NCBI GenBank assembly: GCA_022822665.1
Contig: JAJEAR010000029.1
Span: forward strand, 1 to 64,000
From: Alphaproteobacteria bacterium
Lineage (GTDB): Bacteria > Pseudomonadota > Alphaproteobacteria > Thalassobaculales > Thalassobaculaceae
Length of the DNA stretch: 64,000 nt
Direction: 5' to 3'
In this document: piece by piece, positions 26,057 to 34,980 of the stretch
Layout: each line of letters begins with the position of its first letter
How positions within the stretch are numbered: position 1 is the stretch's first letter
The notes under the pieces: generated by a model
What the model was told of the DNA's origin: nothing
The model's input: the letters and a program-made list of their open reading frames with translations, nothing else
The model's database searches: none
Program-made: the position numbers and the translations under genes

Positions 26057-27655
26057 GTGCACGCTTGCCCCGAAATCCCAACGGACTGCCTGCAGGAAGC
26101 CCGGTCCTGGCCCTTTGTCGAGGCGCGACGCATCCTCGAGCGTATCGAGCGCGACAGCGCGGGCGAACCGGACGGCGACATCGTGCTGGAGACCGGGTAC
26201 GGCCCGTCTGGACTGCCGCACATCGGCACCTTCGGCGAAGTGTTCCGGACCACGCTCATCCTGCGCGTGCTCGAGCGCATGACCGATCGCCCATGTCGGC
26301 TGATCGCGTTCTCCGACGACATGGACGGCCTGCGCAAGGTGCCGGACAACATTCCCAACCGGGACCTGGTGTCGGAACACCTGAACAAGCCACTGACCCA
26401 GGTTCCCGACCCGTTCGGAACCCACGAGAGCTTCGGCGCGCACAACAACGCCCGCCTGATGAGCTTCCTCGACAGCTTCGGCTTCAGCTACGAGTTCCTC
26501 AGTTCGACCGAGTGTTACCACGCCGGACGGTTCGACGACGCGCTGCTGCGCGTGCTGGCGTGCTACGACGAGATCATGGCGGTGATGCTGCCGACACTGG
26601 GCGAGGAGCGCCGGCAGACCTACAGCCCGTTCCTGCCGGTCTGTCCGCGCACCGGGCACGTGCTGCAGGTCCCCGTCACCGGACGCGATGTCGATGCCGG
26701 AACCGTGATCTACACCGATCCGCAGACCGGGGCGAGCGTCGAGACCCCGGTCACCGGCGGACGCTGCAAGCTGCAGTGGAAGGTGGACTGGGCGATGCGC
26801 TGGCATGCGCTCGGAGTCCACTACGAGATGTCGGGCAAGGACCTGATCGACAGTGTCCGGGATTCGGGCAGGATCTGCCGGATCCTCGGATCCTCGCCAC
26901 CGGAATCCATGAGCTACGAACTGTTCCTCGACGAGGAAGGCCGGAAGATCTCGAAGTCGAAGGGCAACGGCATGTCCGTGGAGGAATGGCTGACCTACGG
27001 ACCGCCGGAAAGCCTGGCGCTGTTCATGTTCCAGCAGCCGCGTCGCGCGAAGCGCCTGTTCTTCGACGTGATCCCGAAGAACACCGACGACTACATCACC
27101 CTTCGCGCCCGGCTCGCGGACCAGGAGCCCGGCCAGGCGGTGGACAACCCGGCCTGGCACATCCACGCCGGAGACGCGCCGACCGACCCGGTGCCGCTTG
27201 GCTTCGGCCTGCTGCTCAACCTGGCAAGCGTGTGCCACGCGGAGGACAAGGACCTGCTGTGGGGGTACATCACCCGCTACGCGCCGGGCACCTCGCCCGA
27301 GACACACCGCTTTCTGGACCAGCTCGCCGGCCACGCCGTGGCCTACTACCAGGACTTCGTGCGCCCTACGAAATCGTACCGCGCACCGGATGACCGCGAA
27401 CGCGCGGCGCTCGCCGATCTCGCCGGGGAGTTCGGGGCGCTGGCGGACGACTGCGCCGCACACGAGATCCAGGAGGTGGTCTACGAAGTCGGCAAGCGCC
27501 ACGGCTTCGACCCGCTCAGGAGCTGGTTCCAGGCGCTCTACCAGGTACTTCTCGGCCAGGATCAGGGGCCGCGGTTCGGGTCCTTCGTCGCCCTCTACGG
27601 GGTCCGGGAGACCGTGGCGCTGATCAGGGAATCACTCGAGCGCGACACCGGCTGA
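26057..27655 (+). CDS. lysK: Class I lysyl-tRNA synthetase
   Basis: A 532-residue class I LysRS, the archaeal-type enzyme also used by many alphaproteobacteria in place of class II LysS. The HIGH-like motif is PSGLPHIG at residues 50-57 and the KMSKS-like motif is KISKSKGN near 298. Zinc-free C-terminal helices follow, to FVALYGVRETVALIRESL. The enzyme activates lysine with ATP and loads it onto tRNA-Lys. The start is GTG 26057 with AAAGG upstream; an ATG is lacking nearby. It converges on the isomerase gene, with 10 bases between the stops. Confidence 0.95.
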   Translation: MHACPEIPTDCLQEARSWPFVEARRILERIERDSAGEPDGDIVLETGYGPSGLPHIGTFGEVFRTTLILRVLERMTDRPCRLIAFSDDMDGLRKVPDNIPNRDLVSEHLNKPLTQVPDPFGTHESFGAHNNARLMSFLDSFGFSYEFLSSTECYHAGRFDDALLRVLACYDEIMAVMLPTLGEERRQTYSPFLPVCPRTGHVLQVPVTGRDVDAGTVIYTDPQTGASVETPVTGGRCKLQWKVDWAMRWHALGVHYEMSGKDLIDSVRDSGRICRILGSSPPESMSYELFLDEEGRKISKSKGNGMSVEEWLTYGPPESLALFMFQQPRRAKRLFFDVIPKNTDDYITLRARLADQEPGQAVDNPAWHIHAGDAPTDPVPLGFGLLLNLASVCHAEDKDLLWGYITRYAPGTSPETHRFLDQLAGHAVAYYQDFVRPTKSYRAPDDRERAALADLAGEFGALADDCAAHEIQEVVYEVGKRHGFDPLRSWFQALYQVLLGQDQGPRFGSFVALYGVRETVALIRESLERDTG

Positions 27656-27665
27656 GGGCGGACGG

Positions 27666-28262
27666 TCAGGCGACGCCGAGCTTCTCGGCAACGAAGTCCA
27701 GCCTGTCCTGGCCCCAGAACAGTTCACCGCCAATCAGCCAGGACGGGGCGCCGAACACGCCCCGCTCGATCGCCTCGCGGGTGTCGGCCGCGAACCGGTC
27801 GGCAATGTCGCTGCCGCCGGCCGCCTCCATGATCGCTGCCGCCGGCAAGCCGCAGGCCTCGCACACCGAGGCGACGATGTCCGGATCGTCGATGTTGCGG
27901 TCATCCTCCCACAGGGCTGCGAGCAGGGCAGACGACAGCCCAAATGCGTCGTGTCCGGCTTCCCGCGCCGCGACGATCGCGAGCGCGGCCGTCGGGCGCG
28001 TCGCCGGAAAGTTCACCGGCTGCAGGTGCATCGGTGCATTACGCCGCCTTTTCCATCGTGCCAGTTCCTGCAGCCGGTAGGCCTGGCGCTCCGGCGAACG
28101 CTTGGGCAACGGCAGACCGCCGGTCGCCGGAAAGATGGTGCCGAAATCCACCGCGTAGACCGTGACCTCGGCGCCGGCCTTCTCCGCCATCCCGGAGAAC
28201 AGCTTGCTGCCCAGGTAGGACCACGGGCTCGACGGGGTCATGTAGTACGAAACACTGGTCAT
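27666..28262 (-). CDS. 2-hydroxychromene-2-carboxylate isomerase / DsbA-like thioredoxin-fold (kappa GST) protein
   Basis: A 198-residue protein of the HCCA isomerase branch of the DsbA superfamily. The N-terminal MTPSSPWSYLGSK carries the catalytic-type serine in place of CxxC, and the conserved C-terminal motif is GVFGAPSWLIGGELFWGQDRLDFV near 170. Known members isomerise hydroxychromene-carboxylate in naphthalene breakdown using glutathione, or act as kappa-class GSTs. ATG 28262 was chosen; a longer frame covers the intergenic region. It lies 32 bases after the FAD oxidoreductase gene, so may be co-transcribed with it. Confidence 0.88.
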   Translation of the reverse strand: MTSVSYYMTPSSPWSYLGSKLFSGMAEKAGAEVTVYAVDFGTIFPATGGLPLPKRSPERQAYRLQELARWKRRRNAPMHLQPVNFPATRPTAALAIVAAREAGHDAFGLSSALLAALWEDDRNIDDPDIVASVCEACGLPAAAIMEAAGGSDIADRFAADTREAIERGVFGAPSWLIGGELFWGQDRLDFVAEKLGVA

Positions 28263-28294
28263 GGACCGTTTCTCCAGTTGCGGGACTGCTGCCT

Positions 28295-29401
28295 TCACTC
28301 CAGCATGTCGGCGACGTGATCGGCAATGGCCAGGGAACTGGTCATTCCGGGCGACTCGATCGCGAACAGGTTGACCAGGCCCGGCACGCCGTGATCGGCG
28401 GGTCCCTGGATGACGTAGTCGGCGGCCGGCTCGTCCGGCGCCTGGACCTTGGGGCGAATCCCGGCATAACCGGGCTGCAGCGCCCCGTCGGGCAGCCCCG
28501 GCCAGTACTTGCGCACCGCGGCGTAGAATCCGTCTGACCGTCCCGGGTCCACGTCGTAGTCGATGCGCTCGATCCACTCGACATCCGGCCCGAACCGGGC
28601 CTGTCCGGCGAGGTCGAGGGTGAGGTGAACGCCCAGCCCCGCCTGCTCGGGCGCCGGGTAGATCAGGGAGGAAAACGGCGCCCGGCACCCCGACAGCGAG
28701 TAGTAGTTGCCCTTGCAGTAGTAGGACGGCGGCACCCGTTCCTCCGGGAACCCCTCGAGACGCCGGGCCAGATCCTGGGCGTGAAGCCCTGCGGAGTTGA
28801 CCACCAGGCGCGCCTGCAGCGTCATCGCCCCGTCTCCACCGACCTCGAGCGTGATGCCCTCGTCGGACAGACGGCCGTACTCAACCGGAGCGTGGAACGC
28901 GACCATGGCGCCACGGTCCTCGGCATCACCCTGCAGTCCGAGCATGTAGGAATGGCTGTCGGCGACACCGGTGGACGGCGACCACAGGGCCGCGACACAG
29001 GCAAGTTCCGGCTCCCGCCCCCGCGCCTCGCCGGCCGACAGCATCTCGAGGTTGGTCACCCCGTTCCGTGCCGCCGTCGTGCGCAGACGCTCGAGGGCCG
29101 GAACCTGGTCATCGGACGTCGCCACGATCAACTTCCCGAGCCGGCTGTAGGGAATGCCGCGCTCGTCCATGTACCGGTACATCATCCTGCGGCCGGCGAC
29201 GCACATGCGCGCCTTGAGGCTTCCGGGCGGATAGTAGATGCCGGCGTGGATCACCTCGGAGTGGCGTGAACTGGTCTCGGTCCCGATCGCCTCAGCCTGC
29301 TCGAGCACGATGACATCGCGTCCGCGGAGCGCCAACGCACGCGCGCAGGCAAGACCCACCACACCGGCCCCGATCACCACGCAGTCGACATGTTCGGCCA
29401 C
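28295..29401 (-). CDS. FAD-dependent oxidoreductase, L-2-hydroxyglutarate oxidase-like
   Basis: A 368-residue DAO-family flavoprotein. The Rossmann motif is [29 protein letters not shown] at the N-terminus; [25 protein letters not shown] near residue 50 and [14 protein letters not shown] near 205 are typical of the L-2-hydroxyglutarate dehydrogenase/oxidase branch. It ends with [24 protein letters not shown]. The probable reaction is oxidation of a 2-hydroxy acid to the 2-oxo acid. GTG 29401 has GGGAG six bases upstream and is preferred over TTG 29422. Confidence 0.88.
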   Translation of the reverse strand: MAEHVDCVVIGAGVVGLACARALALRGRDVIVLEQAEAIGTETSSRHSEVIHAGIYYPPGSLKARMCVAGRRMMYRYMDERGIPYSRLGKLIVATSDDQVPALERLRTTAARNGVTNLEMLSAGEARGREPELACVAALWSPSTGVADSHSYMLGLQGDAEDRGAMVAFHAPVEYGRLSDEGITLEVGGDGAMTLQARLVVNSAGLHAQDLARRLEGFPEERVPPSYYCKGNYYSLSGCRAPFSSLIYPAPEQAGLGVHLTLDLAGQARFGPDVEWIERIDYDVDPGRSDGFYAAVRKYWPGLPDGALQPGYAGIRPKVQAPDEPAADYVIQGPADHGVPGLVNLFAIESPGMTSSLAIADHVADMLE

Positions 29402-29532
29402 ATCCGGCTCCCGTTGTCGCAACCCGGGCCGGATTACCCCGAAGCCCGGCGGCGGGGCAAGGACGCGGTCTTGACAGGCGCTGCCCGGACGGACTGTTCT
29501 CCGTGCACACGGGATGCGGGAGACCAGGACCG

Positions 29533-30351
29533 ATGGCTGCAGATCCGGTACCGGCCATTGCCGAGTCGGAAGCGACCGGCGAGATCGCGGAGATCTACGC
29601 CGACATCCGCTCCGCCCTGGGCATCGGGGTAGTCAATCTCATCTGGCGGCACCTTGCGACCATCGACGGCGCTCTCCCCTGGGCCTGGCAGGCGGTGCGG
29701 CCCATGTATGCGGGCGGCACCGCGGCCGCGGAAGGCGACGCCCTGCTGGCCGGCCTCGAATTGCCGGACCTGCCGCCCTGGCCGGCAAGCGCTCTGCAGG
29801 CCGCCGGTGTGGGCGAGGACGACCTTCCGACGGTGCGGGCAATCCTCGACAGCTACAACCGGGGCAATGCGACCAACCTGGTGGCGCTCTCGACCCTGGT
29901 TACGGGACCGGCAGAGTCGCCGCCACAGAGTGCAGCGTCGCCGCTGCAACCGATCCTGCCGCCGGGAACCATCTCCACCCCGATTCCGCCCTTGCCTGCG
30001 CTGGACGCCCTTCCCGCCGCAACCCGGGATCTGGTGATGGCGCTGAGCGATCTCGCCGCCGGGCCGCAGGACCGGATCGTGCCCAGCCTCTACCGACACC
30101 TCGCCGACTGGCCGGGCTACCTCGCCCTTTCCTGGACGGTGCTGGCGCCGCTGGATCGCGCGGGTCGACTGAGGACCATGGCTGACAGGGCCCTTGGGCA
30201 GGCCGCCTGGCATGCCCGCAGATTGGACACCACGGCTGCAGAGCGACCGGAGAACGACGCGGCGGTCAGCGCCGCGATCGAGGAGTTCCGCAGGTCGGCC
30301 ATCAGCCGCATGGTCCCGATCGCCATGATCCTGCGCTGCCTGACGCGTTGA
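29533..30351 (+). CDS. DehI-family halocarboxylic acid dehalogenase-like protein (copy 1)
   Basis: A 272-residue helical protein resembling the DehI family, whose characterised member hydrolyses D- and L-2-haloacids. DehI folds as two homologous halves. Here the halves are recognisable as [37 protein letters not shown] (residues 17-53) and [31 protein letters not shown] (about 175-205). An NLV motif with conserved Asn ([11 protein letters not shown]) may match the catalytic Asn of DehI; I could not place the catalytic Asp with certainty. A close relative follows 28 bases downstream. ATG 29533 was chosen over 29503. Confidence 0.7.
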   Translation: MAADPVPAIAESEATGEIAEIYADIRSALGIGVVNLIWRHLATIDGALPWAWQAVRPMYAGGTAAAEGDALLAGLELPDLPPWPASALQAAGVGEDDLPTVRAILDSYNRGNATNLVALSTLVTGPAESPPQSAASPLQPILPPGTISTPIPPLPALDALPAATRDLVMALSDLAAGPQDRIVPSLYRHLADWPGYLALSWTVLAPLDRAGRLRTMADRALGQAAWHARRLDTTAAERPENDAAVSAAIEEFRRSAISRMVPIAMILRCLTR

Positions 30352-30379
30352 GGGCGCCGGTTCCGGCGGAGAGGATGTC

Positions 30380-31210
30380 ATGACGGTACTGAGCGAGATC
30401 ACGGAGGCCGAGGCGACAGGCGAGATCGCGGCAATCTACGAAGAGGTCAGACGCGCCTACGCCGCACCCTATGTCTCCTCGCTGCTGCGTCACCTGGCCA
30501 CCAGGCCCGGGCTGCTTGAGTGGATCTGGCAGGCAATGCGTCCCGCATTCACCTCCGGCGCGCTGCAGCACGCCGGCTGGTCCAGGGTCGATGTCTCCGG
30601 CCTGCCGTCCCTGCCGCCACTCTCGGCCGGCGAACTCGCCGGTCTCGGCGTGTCACGGTCCGATATCGCGCTCATCGATACCGTCTGCCGGACCTTCACC
30701 CGGGTCAGCCCCGTCAACCTGGTGCTCGCGGGGTGTATCGCCAGGCTGGTGACCGGTCAGCTGGAGCTGTGCGCGGGCGCGCCCGGTCCGGCGGACCGGG
30801 CGCTGCCTCCGGCCCTGCCGGAACTGCCGGGCATGGTGCCGTGGGAGGAGTGTGACGCCGGCCTGCGTGCAACGCTCGCGGTCTTCGAGACCGACCTGGC
30901 CGGAGAGGTGTTCGTCCCCGGCCTCTACAGGATCCTGGCACGGTGGCCCGGCTATCTCGCCCGCGTGGCCGACAGCCTCGGGCCGATGTTGCGCGACCCC
31001 GCCATATGCGGCGAATGCGAACGCATCGCCGACCGGATCGTTGACGCGGCCCCGGAGATCCTCGCCGGGCTCGAGCCCCCGGCCTCGCCCCCGCCGCTTG
31101 ACGAGCAGGGTGTGAAGCTGGTGCTCGACGCGCTCGCGACCTACCGGGGAACCAGCCCGCAGATGGCCGGGTTCGGAACCCTCCTGCTCGATGCCCTGCC
31201 ACAGCACTGA
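30380..31210 (+). CDS. DehI-family halocarboxylic acid dehalogenase-like protein (copy 2)
   Basis: A 276-residue paralogue of the preceding gene. It repeats the same half-motifs, GEIAAIYEEVRRAYAAPYVSSLLRHLATRPGLLEWIW (residues 14-50) and FETDLAGEVFVPGLYRILARWPGYLARV (about 168-195), and keeps VNLVLAGCIA. Sequence divergence from copy 1 is large, so the duplication is old and the substrates may differ. GGAGAGG precedes ATG 30380. An enolase-superfamily gene starts 22 bases downstream, so the three genes read as one operon. Both copies could also be catalytically altered DehI relatives rather than true dehalogenases. Confidence 0.68.
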   Translation: MTVLSEITEAEATGEIAAIYEEVRRAYAAPYVSSLLRHLATRPGLLEWIWQAMRPAFTSGALQHAGWSRVDVSGLPSLPPLSAGELAGLGVSRSDIALIDTVCRTFTRVSPVNLVLAGCIARLVTGQLELCAGAPGPADRALPPALPELPGMVPWEECDAGLRATLAVFETDLAGEVFVPGLYRILARWPGYLARVADSLGPMLRDPAICGECERIADRIVDAAPEILAGLEPPASPPPLDEQGVKLVLDALATYRGTSPQMAGFGTLLLDALPQH

Positions 31211-31232
31211 CCGGGAAGGACAGGAGATCGCC

Positions 31233-32333
31233 ATGAAGATCACCGGACTGCGGACCCGCCCGCTCAATGTCCCGTTCCCGGAACCGATCACGACCTCGAT
31301 CCACCGGATCGACGGTGCGGCCGTCCTGGCCGTGTGGCTCGAGACCGATGCCGGCGTCACCGGCGAGAGCTACCTGTGGACCATCGGTGCCCACAGGCTG
31401 CCGGTGCTCGATGCGATGGTCCACTCGCTGTTCGGCACCGTGCGCGGTCATGATCCCCGCGATACCGAGGCGCTCGGCACTAGGATCTGGCGCGAGATCA
31501 ACTTTCTCGGCCACAAGGGTGTGACCATCTTCGCGATGTCGGCGCTCGACTGGGCATGCTGGGACATCAGGGGCAGGGCGGCGGACATGTCGGTCTCCCG
31601 CCTGCTCGGCCGGGCGCGCGACCGGGTTCCTGCCTATGCCAGTGGCGGACTGTGGGCCTCCCGCGACATCCCGGCGCTCGAGCGCGAGGCGGGTGACCTG
31701 GTCGCCCGAGGATTCCGTGCGGTGAAGATGCGGATCGGCCTGCCCGATATCGGCGAGGACCTGGAACGTGTCGCGGCGGTCAGAAATGCCATCGGGCCCG
31801 GCATCGAGCTGATGGCCGATGCCAACCAGGGCCTGGGCGTCCATCACGCGATCCGGCTCGGTCGGGGACTCGACCGGTTCGACCTGGCCTGGTTCGAGGA
31901 ACCGGTGCAGGCCTACGACCTCGCGGGCTCCGCCCGGGTCGCCGCGGAGATCGACACCCCGGTCGCGAGCGGGGAGACCGAGTACACGCGATACGGGTTC
32001 CAGGACATGATCGATCGCGGCTCGGCCGACATCCTCATGCCCGACCTGGAACGGGTTGGCGGGGTATCGGAGTGGCTGAAGGTCGCGCACATGGCCGCGG
32101 CCCGGGACATTCCCGTCAGCCCGCACCTGTTCACCGAACACTGCCTGCAGTTGTGCGGCGCAGTGGCCAACGTCAGCTGGGCCGAACACATGCCCTGGTT
32201 CGAACCGCTGTTCCGCGAGCAGGTCGAGTTCGTCGATGGCAACCTGGTGGTCCCCGACCGGCCCGGGATGGGATTCTCCTTCGATCCGGACGCGATAGAC
32301 CGGTTCGCCCTTGCCCCCGAACGGCGCGCCTGA
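31233..32333 (+). CDS. Mandelate racemase/muconate lactonizing enzyme family protein
   Basis: A 366-residue enolase-superfamily protein. Metal ligands are in MADANQGLG (Asp, about residue 191), WFEEPVQAYD (Glu, about 218) and VASGETEYTRYG (Glu, about 244). The strand-2 base motif is FRAVKMRIG (K-x-R rather than the usual K-x-K, near 165), and a candidate catalytic His is in IPVSPHLFTEH near 295, pointing to the mandelate racemase subgroup. Such enzymes abstract the proton alpha to a carboxylate, for racemisation or acid-sugar dehydration. GGAAGGACAGGAG precedes ATG 31233. Co-directional with the two DehI-like genes. Confidence 0.9.
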   Translation: MKITGLRTRPLNVPFPEPITTSIHRIDGAAVLAVWLETDAGVTGESYLWTIGAHRLPVLDAMVHSLFGTVRGHDPRDTEALGTRIWREINFLGHKGVTIFAMSALDWACWDIRGRAADMSVSRLLGRARDRVPAYASGGLWASRDIPALEREAGDLVARGFRAVKMRIGLPDIGEDLERVAAVRNAIGPGIELMADANQGLGVHHAIRLGRGLDRFDLAWFEEPVQAYDLAGSARVAAEIDTPVASGETEYTRYGFQDMIDRGSADILMPDLERVGGVSEWLKVAHMAAARDIPVSPHLFTEHCLQLCGAVANVSWAEHMPWFEPLFREQVEFVDGNLVVPDRPGMGFSFDPDAIDRFALAPERRA

Positions 32334-32444
32334 CCGGACAGGCGACAGTCCGTGAGGCCATGGTGCAGTTGCGAAGGAGTCGTCGTAGGAATATGCTCGA
32401 ACTCCGGCTCCGGGAACCCTGATCAAACGGTTTCGGAAACGGCG

Positions 32445-33371
32445 ATGACGGCAACCGCCCTGCCCGGGCGCAGCCGCATGCAGCCGGACCATCACGGAGA
32501 ACAGCACGTGCTGCACCCCACCGCACACGAAGGTCCGACAGGTCCGCGGGCAACGGTGATCCTGGTCGGCAACGAAAAGGGCGGCACCGGCAAGTCCACG
32601 GTGGCGATGCATGTCGTGGTCGGACTGCTGCGCAGCGGTTTCGAGGTCGGCTCGATCGATCTTGATTCCAGGCAGGCCACCCTGTCCCGGCACATCGCCA
32701 ACCGGCGCGCGATGAAGGAGCGCGACGACGCCAACCTGCCGATGCCCCGGCACGTCACCTTCATGGCCAGCGACCACGTCTCGCGCGACGAGGCCGAACG
32801 GGCTGACATCGAGGCATTCGAGGCCCTGCTGTCCGAGCTCGCGGATACGGTCGACTTCATCGTGATCGATACTCCGGGCGCGGACACCCCGGTGACCCGG
32901 CACGCACTGTCACGTGCCGACAAGCTGATCACCCCGATCAACGACAGTTTCGTCGACCTCGACCTGCTGATGGAGGTCTCGGAGTCCACGCACGAGACCG
33001 GCCGGATCAGCGTGTTTGCCGAACAGGTCTGGGAGCAGCGCAAGCAGCGCGCCGCACGCGACGGCGGATCGATCGACTGGATCGTGATGCGCAACCGGCT
33101 CTCCAGCCTGAACGCGCGAAACAAGGTCGCCATGTTCGAGGCGGTCCAGGGACTGGCCCGGCGGATCGGGTTCAGGGTCGTACCCGGGTTTGCCGAACGG
33201 GTGATCTTTCGCGAACTGTTTCCGCGTGGCCTCACCATCCTCGACATGTTCGAGACAGAGGGCACCGGCCCACCGACAACCAGCCAGATCGCGGCACGCC
33301 AGGAGGTCCGTACCCTGATCATGGCGCTCGGTCTCCAGCACCCGGGTGCAGCCCGGCAGAAGGTGGCATGA
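32445..33371 (+). CDS. mipZ: MipZ, ParA-type ATPase regulating division-site placement
   Basis: A 308-residue ParA/MinD-superfamily ATPase. The deviant Walker A is NEKGGTGKST (residues 43-52), followed by DLDSRQATLSRHIANRR, the MipZ-specific segment replacing the usual switch region, then FIVIDTPGADTPVTRHAL (Walker B) and INDSFVDLDLL. In alphaproteobacteria MipZ dimers bind DNA around ParB-parS poles and inhibit FtsZ polymerisation, placing the ring at midcell. ATG 32445 is used; ATG 32478 after GGGCGCAG is an alternative, since the first 30 residues are not conserved family sequence. VWA and J-domain genes follow in the same direction. Confidence 0.93.
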   Translation: MTATALPGRSRMQPDHHGEQHVLHPTAHEGPTGPRATVILVGNEKGGTGKSTVAMHVVVGLLRSGFEVGSIDLDSRQATLSRHIANRRAMKERDDANLPMPRHVTFMASDHVSRDEAERADIEAFEALLSELADTVDFIVIDTPGADTPVTRHALSRADKLITPINDSFVDLDLLMEVSESTHETGRISVFAEQVWEQRKQRAARDGGSIDWIVMRNRLSSLNARNKVAMFEAVQGLARRIGFRVVPGFAERVIFRELFPRGLTILDMFETEGTGPPTTSQIAARQEVRTLIMALGLQHPGAARQKVA

Positions 33372-33384
33372 CGCGGATGCGACG

Positions 33385-34155
33385 ATGAGCGGCAAGGACA
33401 ACAACCGCAAGTCGGGCCCCCTGCAGGAACAGGGTCGCCGCACCGACGTCGACGCGTTCATCGACGCCGCGTCCCGCTCGCCGCGCCGCGACATCGACGC
33501 GTTTCTGGGCAGGGTGCAGTCGATGACACCGGCTGCGCCGACCGGCAGACCCGGCCGGCTGATCTTTGCCATGGATGCGACGGCGAGCCGGGAGCCGAGC
33601 TGGGACCGCGCCTGTCACCTGCAGGCGGAGATGTTTACCGAGACCTCCGGTCTTGGCGGACTCGAGATCCAGCTCGCCTATTACCGCGGCTTCGGCGAGT
33701 TCCGCACCACGGACTGGCTTGCCGATTCACAGAAACTGCTGCACGAGATGGTCCGGGTCCGGTGCCTGGGTGGCATGACCCAGATCGGCAAGCTGCTCGC
33801 ACACACGGCCGCCGAGACACGCCGCGAAAAGGTGCAGGCAGTCGTCTTTGTCGGCGACGCCTTCGAGGAGGACATCGATGTCGTCTGCCACAATGCCGGC
33901 GAACTCGGTGTGCTCGGTGTACCGGTATTCTGCTTCCACGAGGGCGGCGATCCGCTGGCCCGGCGCGGCTTCGAGCAGATCGCCCGGCTGACCAAGGGGG
34001 CGTACTGTCCCTTCGACGGCTCCAGTGCGCGCCAGCTGCGCGAACTGCTCGGCGCGGTCGCGGTCTATGCCGCCGGGGGCCGCAAGGCACTGGAATCCTA
34101 CTCCCGCCGGACCGGCGGGGAAGCGCTGCGCCTGACCCATCGCATCACCCGGTGA
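33385..34155 (+). CDS. VWA-fold domain protein
   Basis: A 256-residue predicted cytoplasmic protein. A MIDAS-like D64-A-T66-A-S68 motif in LIFAMDATASREPSWDRAC begins a von Willebrand A-like alpha/beta domain, with GGMTQIGKLLAHTAAET and VVFVGDAFEED further on. Fourteen bases separate it from the mipZ stop and ten from the J-protein start, so the three genes are likely one operon. Its biochemical role is not known; VWA domains bind partners through a metal. The charged N-terminal 50 residues look flexible. Confidence 0.8.
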   Translation: MSGKDNNRKSGPLQEQGRRTDVDAFIDAASRSPRRDIDAFLGRVQSMTPAAPTGRPGRLIFAMDATASREPSWDRACHLQAEMFTETSGLGGLEIQLAYYRGFGEFRTTDWLADSQKLLHEMVRVRCLGGMTQIGKLLAHTAAETRREKVQAVVFVGDAFEEDIDVVCHNAGELGVLGVPVFCFHEGGDPLARRGFEQIARLTKGAYCPFDGSSARQLRELLGAVAVYAAGGRKALESYSRRTGGEALRLTHRITR

Positions 34156-34165
34156 GTGAGCAGGC

Positions 34166-34882
34166 ATGCTGTACCTGCTCGTGCTCGGTGTCTTCCTGTT
34201 CGTCGGGCTCGGCCTGATCGGCTACTGGCTGCTCAACGCCGACCCCGCCCGCATCCGCCGCAGCCTGAAATGGGTCCTGCTGGCGCTGGCGGCAGGTGCA
34301 ATTGCGGCCGTCGCCGTTCGCGGGAACATCCATTTCCTGTGGTCGGCACTGCTGCTCGGCCTGCCGTTCCTCCTGCGGGCCCGGGCGATCAGGAAGCAGA
34401 TGCGCAACGCCCAGCGGACCGCCGCCGGTCCCAGCCCGGGCCACAGCTCGACCGTGCGCACCGACTGGCTGGAAATGACGCTCGACCACGACTCGGGCGA
34501 GTTTGCCGGAACAGTGACCAGGGGCGAACACGAGGGTACGGCGCTCGAGTCGATGTCGCTCGCGCAGTTGCTTGACCTGCTGCACGAGTGCCGGGAAGAC
34601 CAGGAATCGGTGCGTCTGCTCCAGACCTATCTCGACCGGGTCCACGGCGACGCCTGGCGCGAGAGTGCGCATGCCGACCCCGGTGACCGGGCAGCGGACG
34701 GCGACCGCATGACACGGGAGCAGGCGCTGCACATTCTCGGACTCGAGGCCAATGCCAGCGCCGAGCAGATCCGCGAGGCGCACAAGCGCCTGATGCTCGC
34801 CAACCATCCGGACCGGGGCGGATCCACCTATCTCGCCTCGCAGATCAACCGGGCGAAGGAGACACTGCTGGGCACGTCGTGA
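34166..34882 (+). CDS. Membrane-anchored J-domain protein (TIM14/DjlA-like)
   Basis: A 238-residue protein with N-terminal hydrophobic helices (about 1-23, 36-50 and 55-70), a middle region with LEMTLDHDSGEFAGTV and LLDLLHECREDQESVRLLQTYLD (about 105-155), and a C-terminal J domain (about 175-238) keeping the essential HPD in LMLANHPDRGGS. J domains stimulate DnaK ATPase. The order (membrane anchor first, J domain last) resembles Pam18/TIM14, the mitochondrial import-motor subunit. It is the last gene of the mipZ run. Confidence 0.88.
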   Translation: MLYLLVLGVFLFVGLGLIGYWLLNADPARIRRSLKWVLLALAAGAIAAVAVRGNIHFLWSALLLGLPFLLRARAIRKQMRNAQRTAAGPSPGHSSTVRTDWLEMTLDHDSGEFAGTVTRGEHEGTALESMSLAQLLDLLHECREDQESVRLLQTYLDRVHGDAWRESAHADPGDRAADGDRMTREQALHILGLEANASAEQIREAHKRLMLANHPDRGGSTYLASQINRAKETLLGTS

Positions 34883-34980
34883 CCGGGGCCCTCGGCTTGG
34901 CGCGACCGTCGCGTTATGGCATTACCCCGCTCACGCGGCACGACCCCCGCGTCGTCACCACGTCCTTTCCGGAGCAACCG

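Noticed and set aside
30714..32903. 729-codon minus-strand frame opposite the DehI-like copy 2, the enolase-family gene and mipZ
   Set aside because: No motif, and three plus-strand genes with clear features occupy the same bases.
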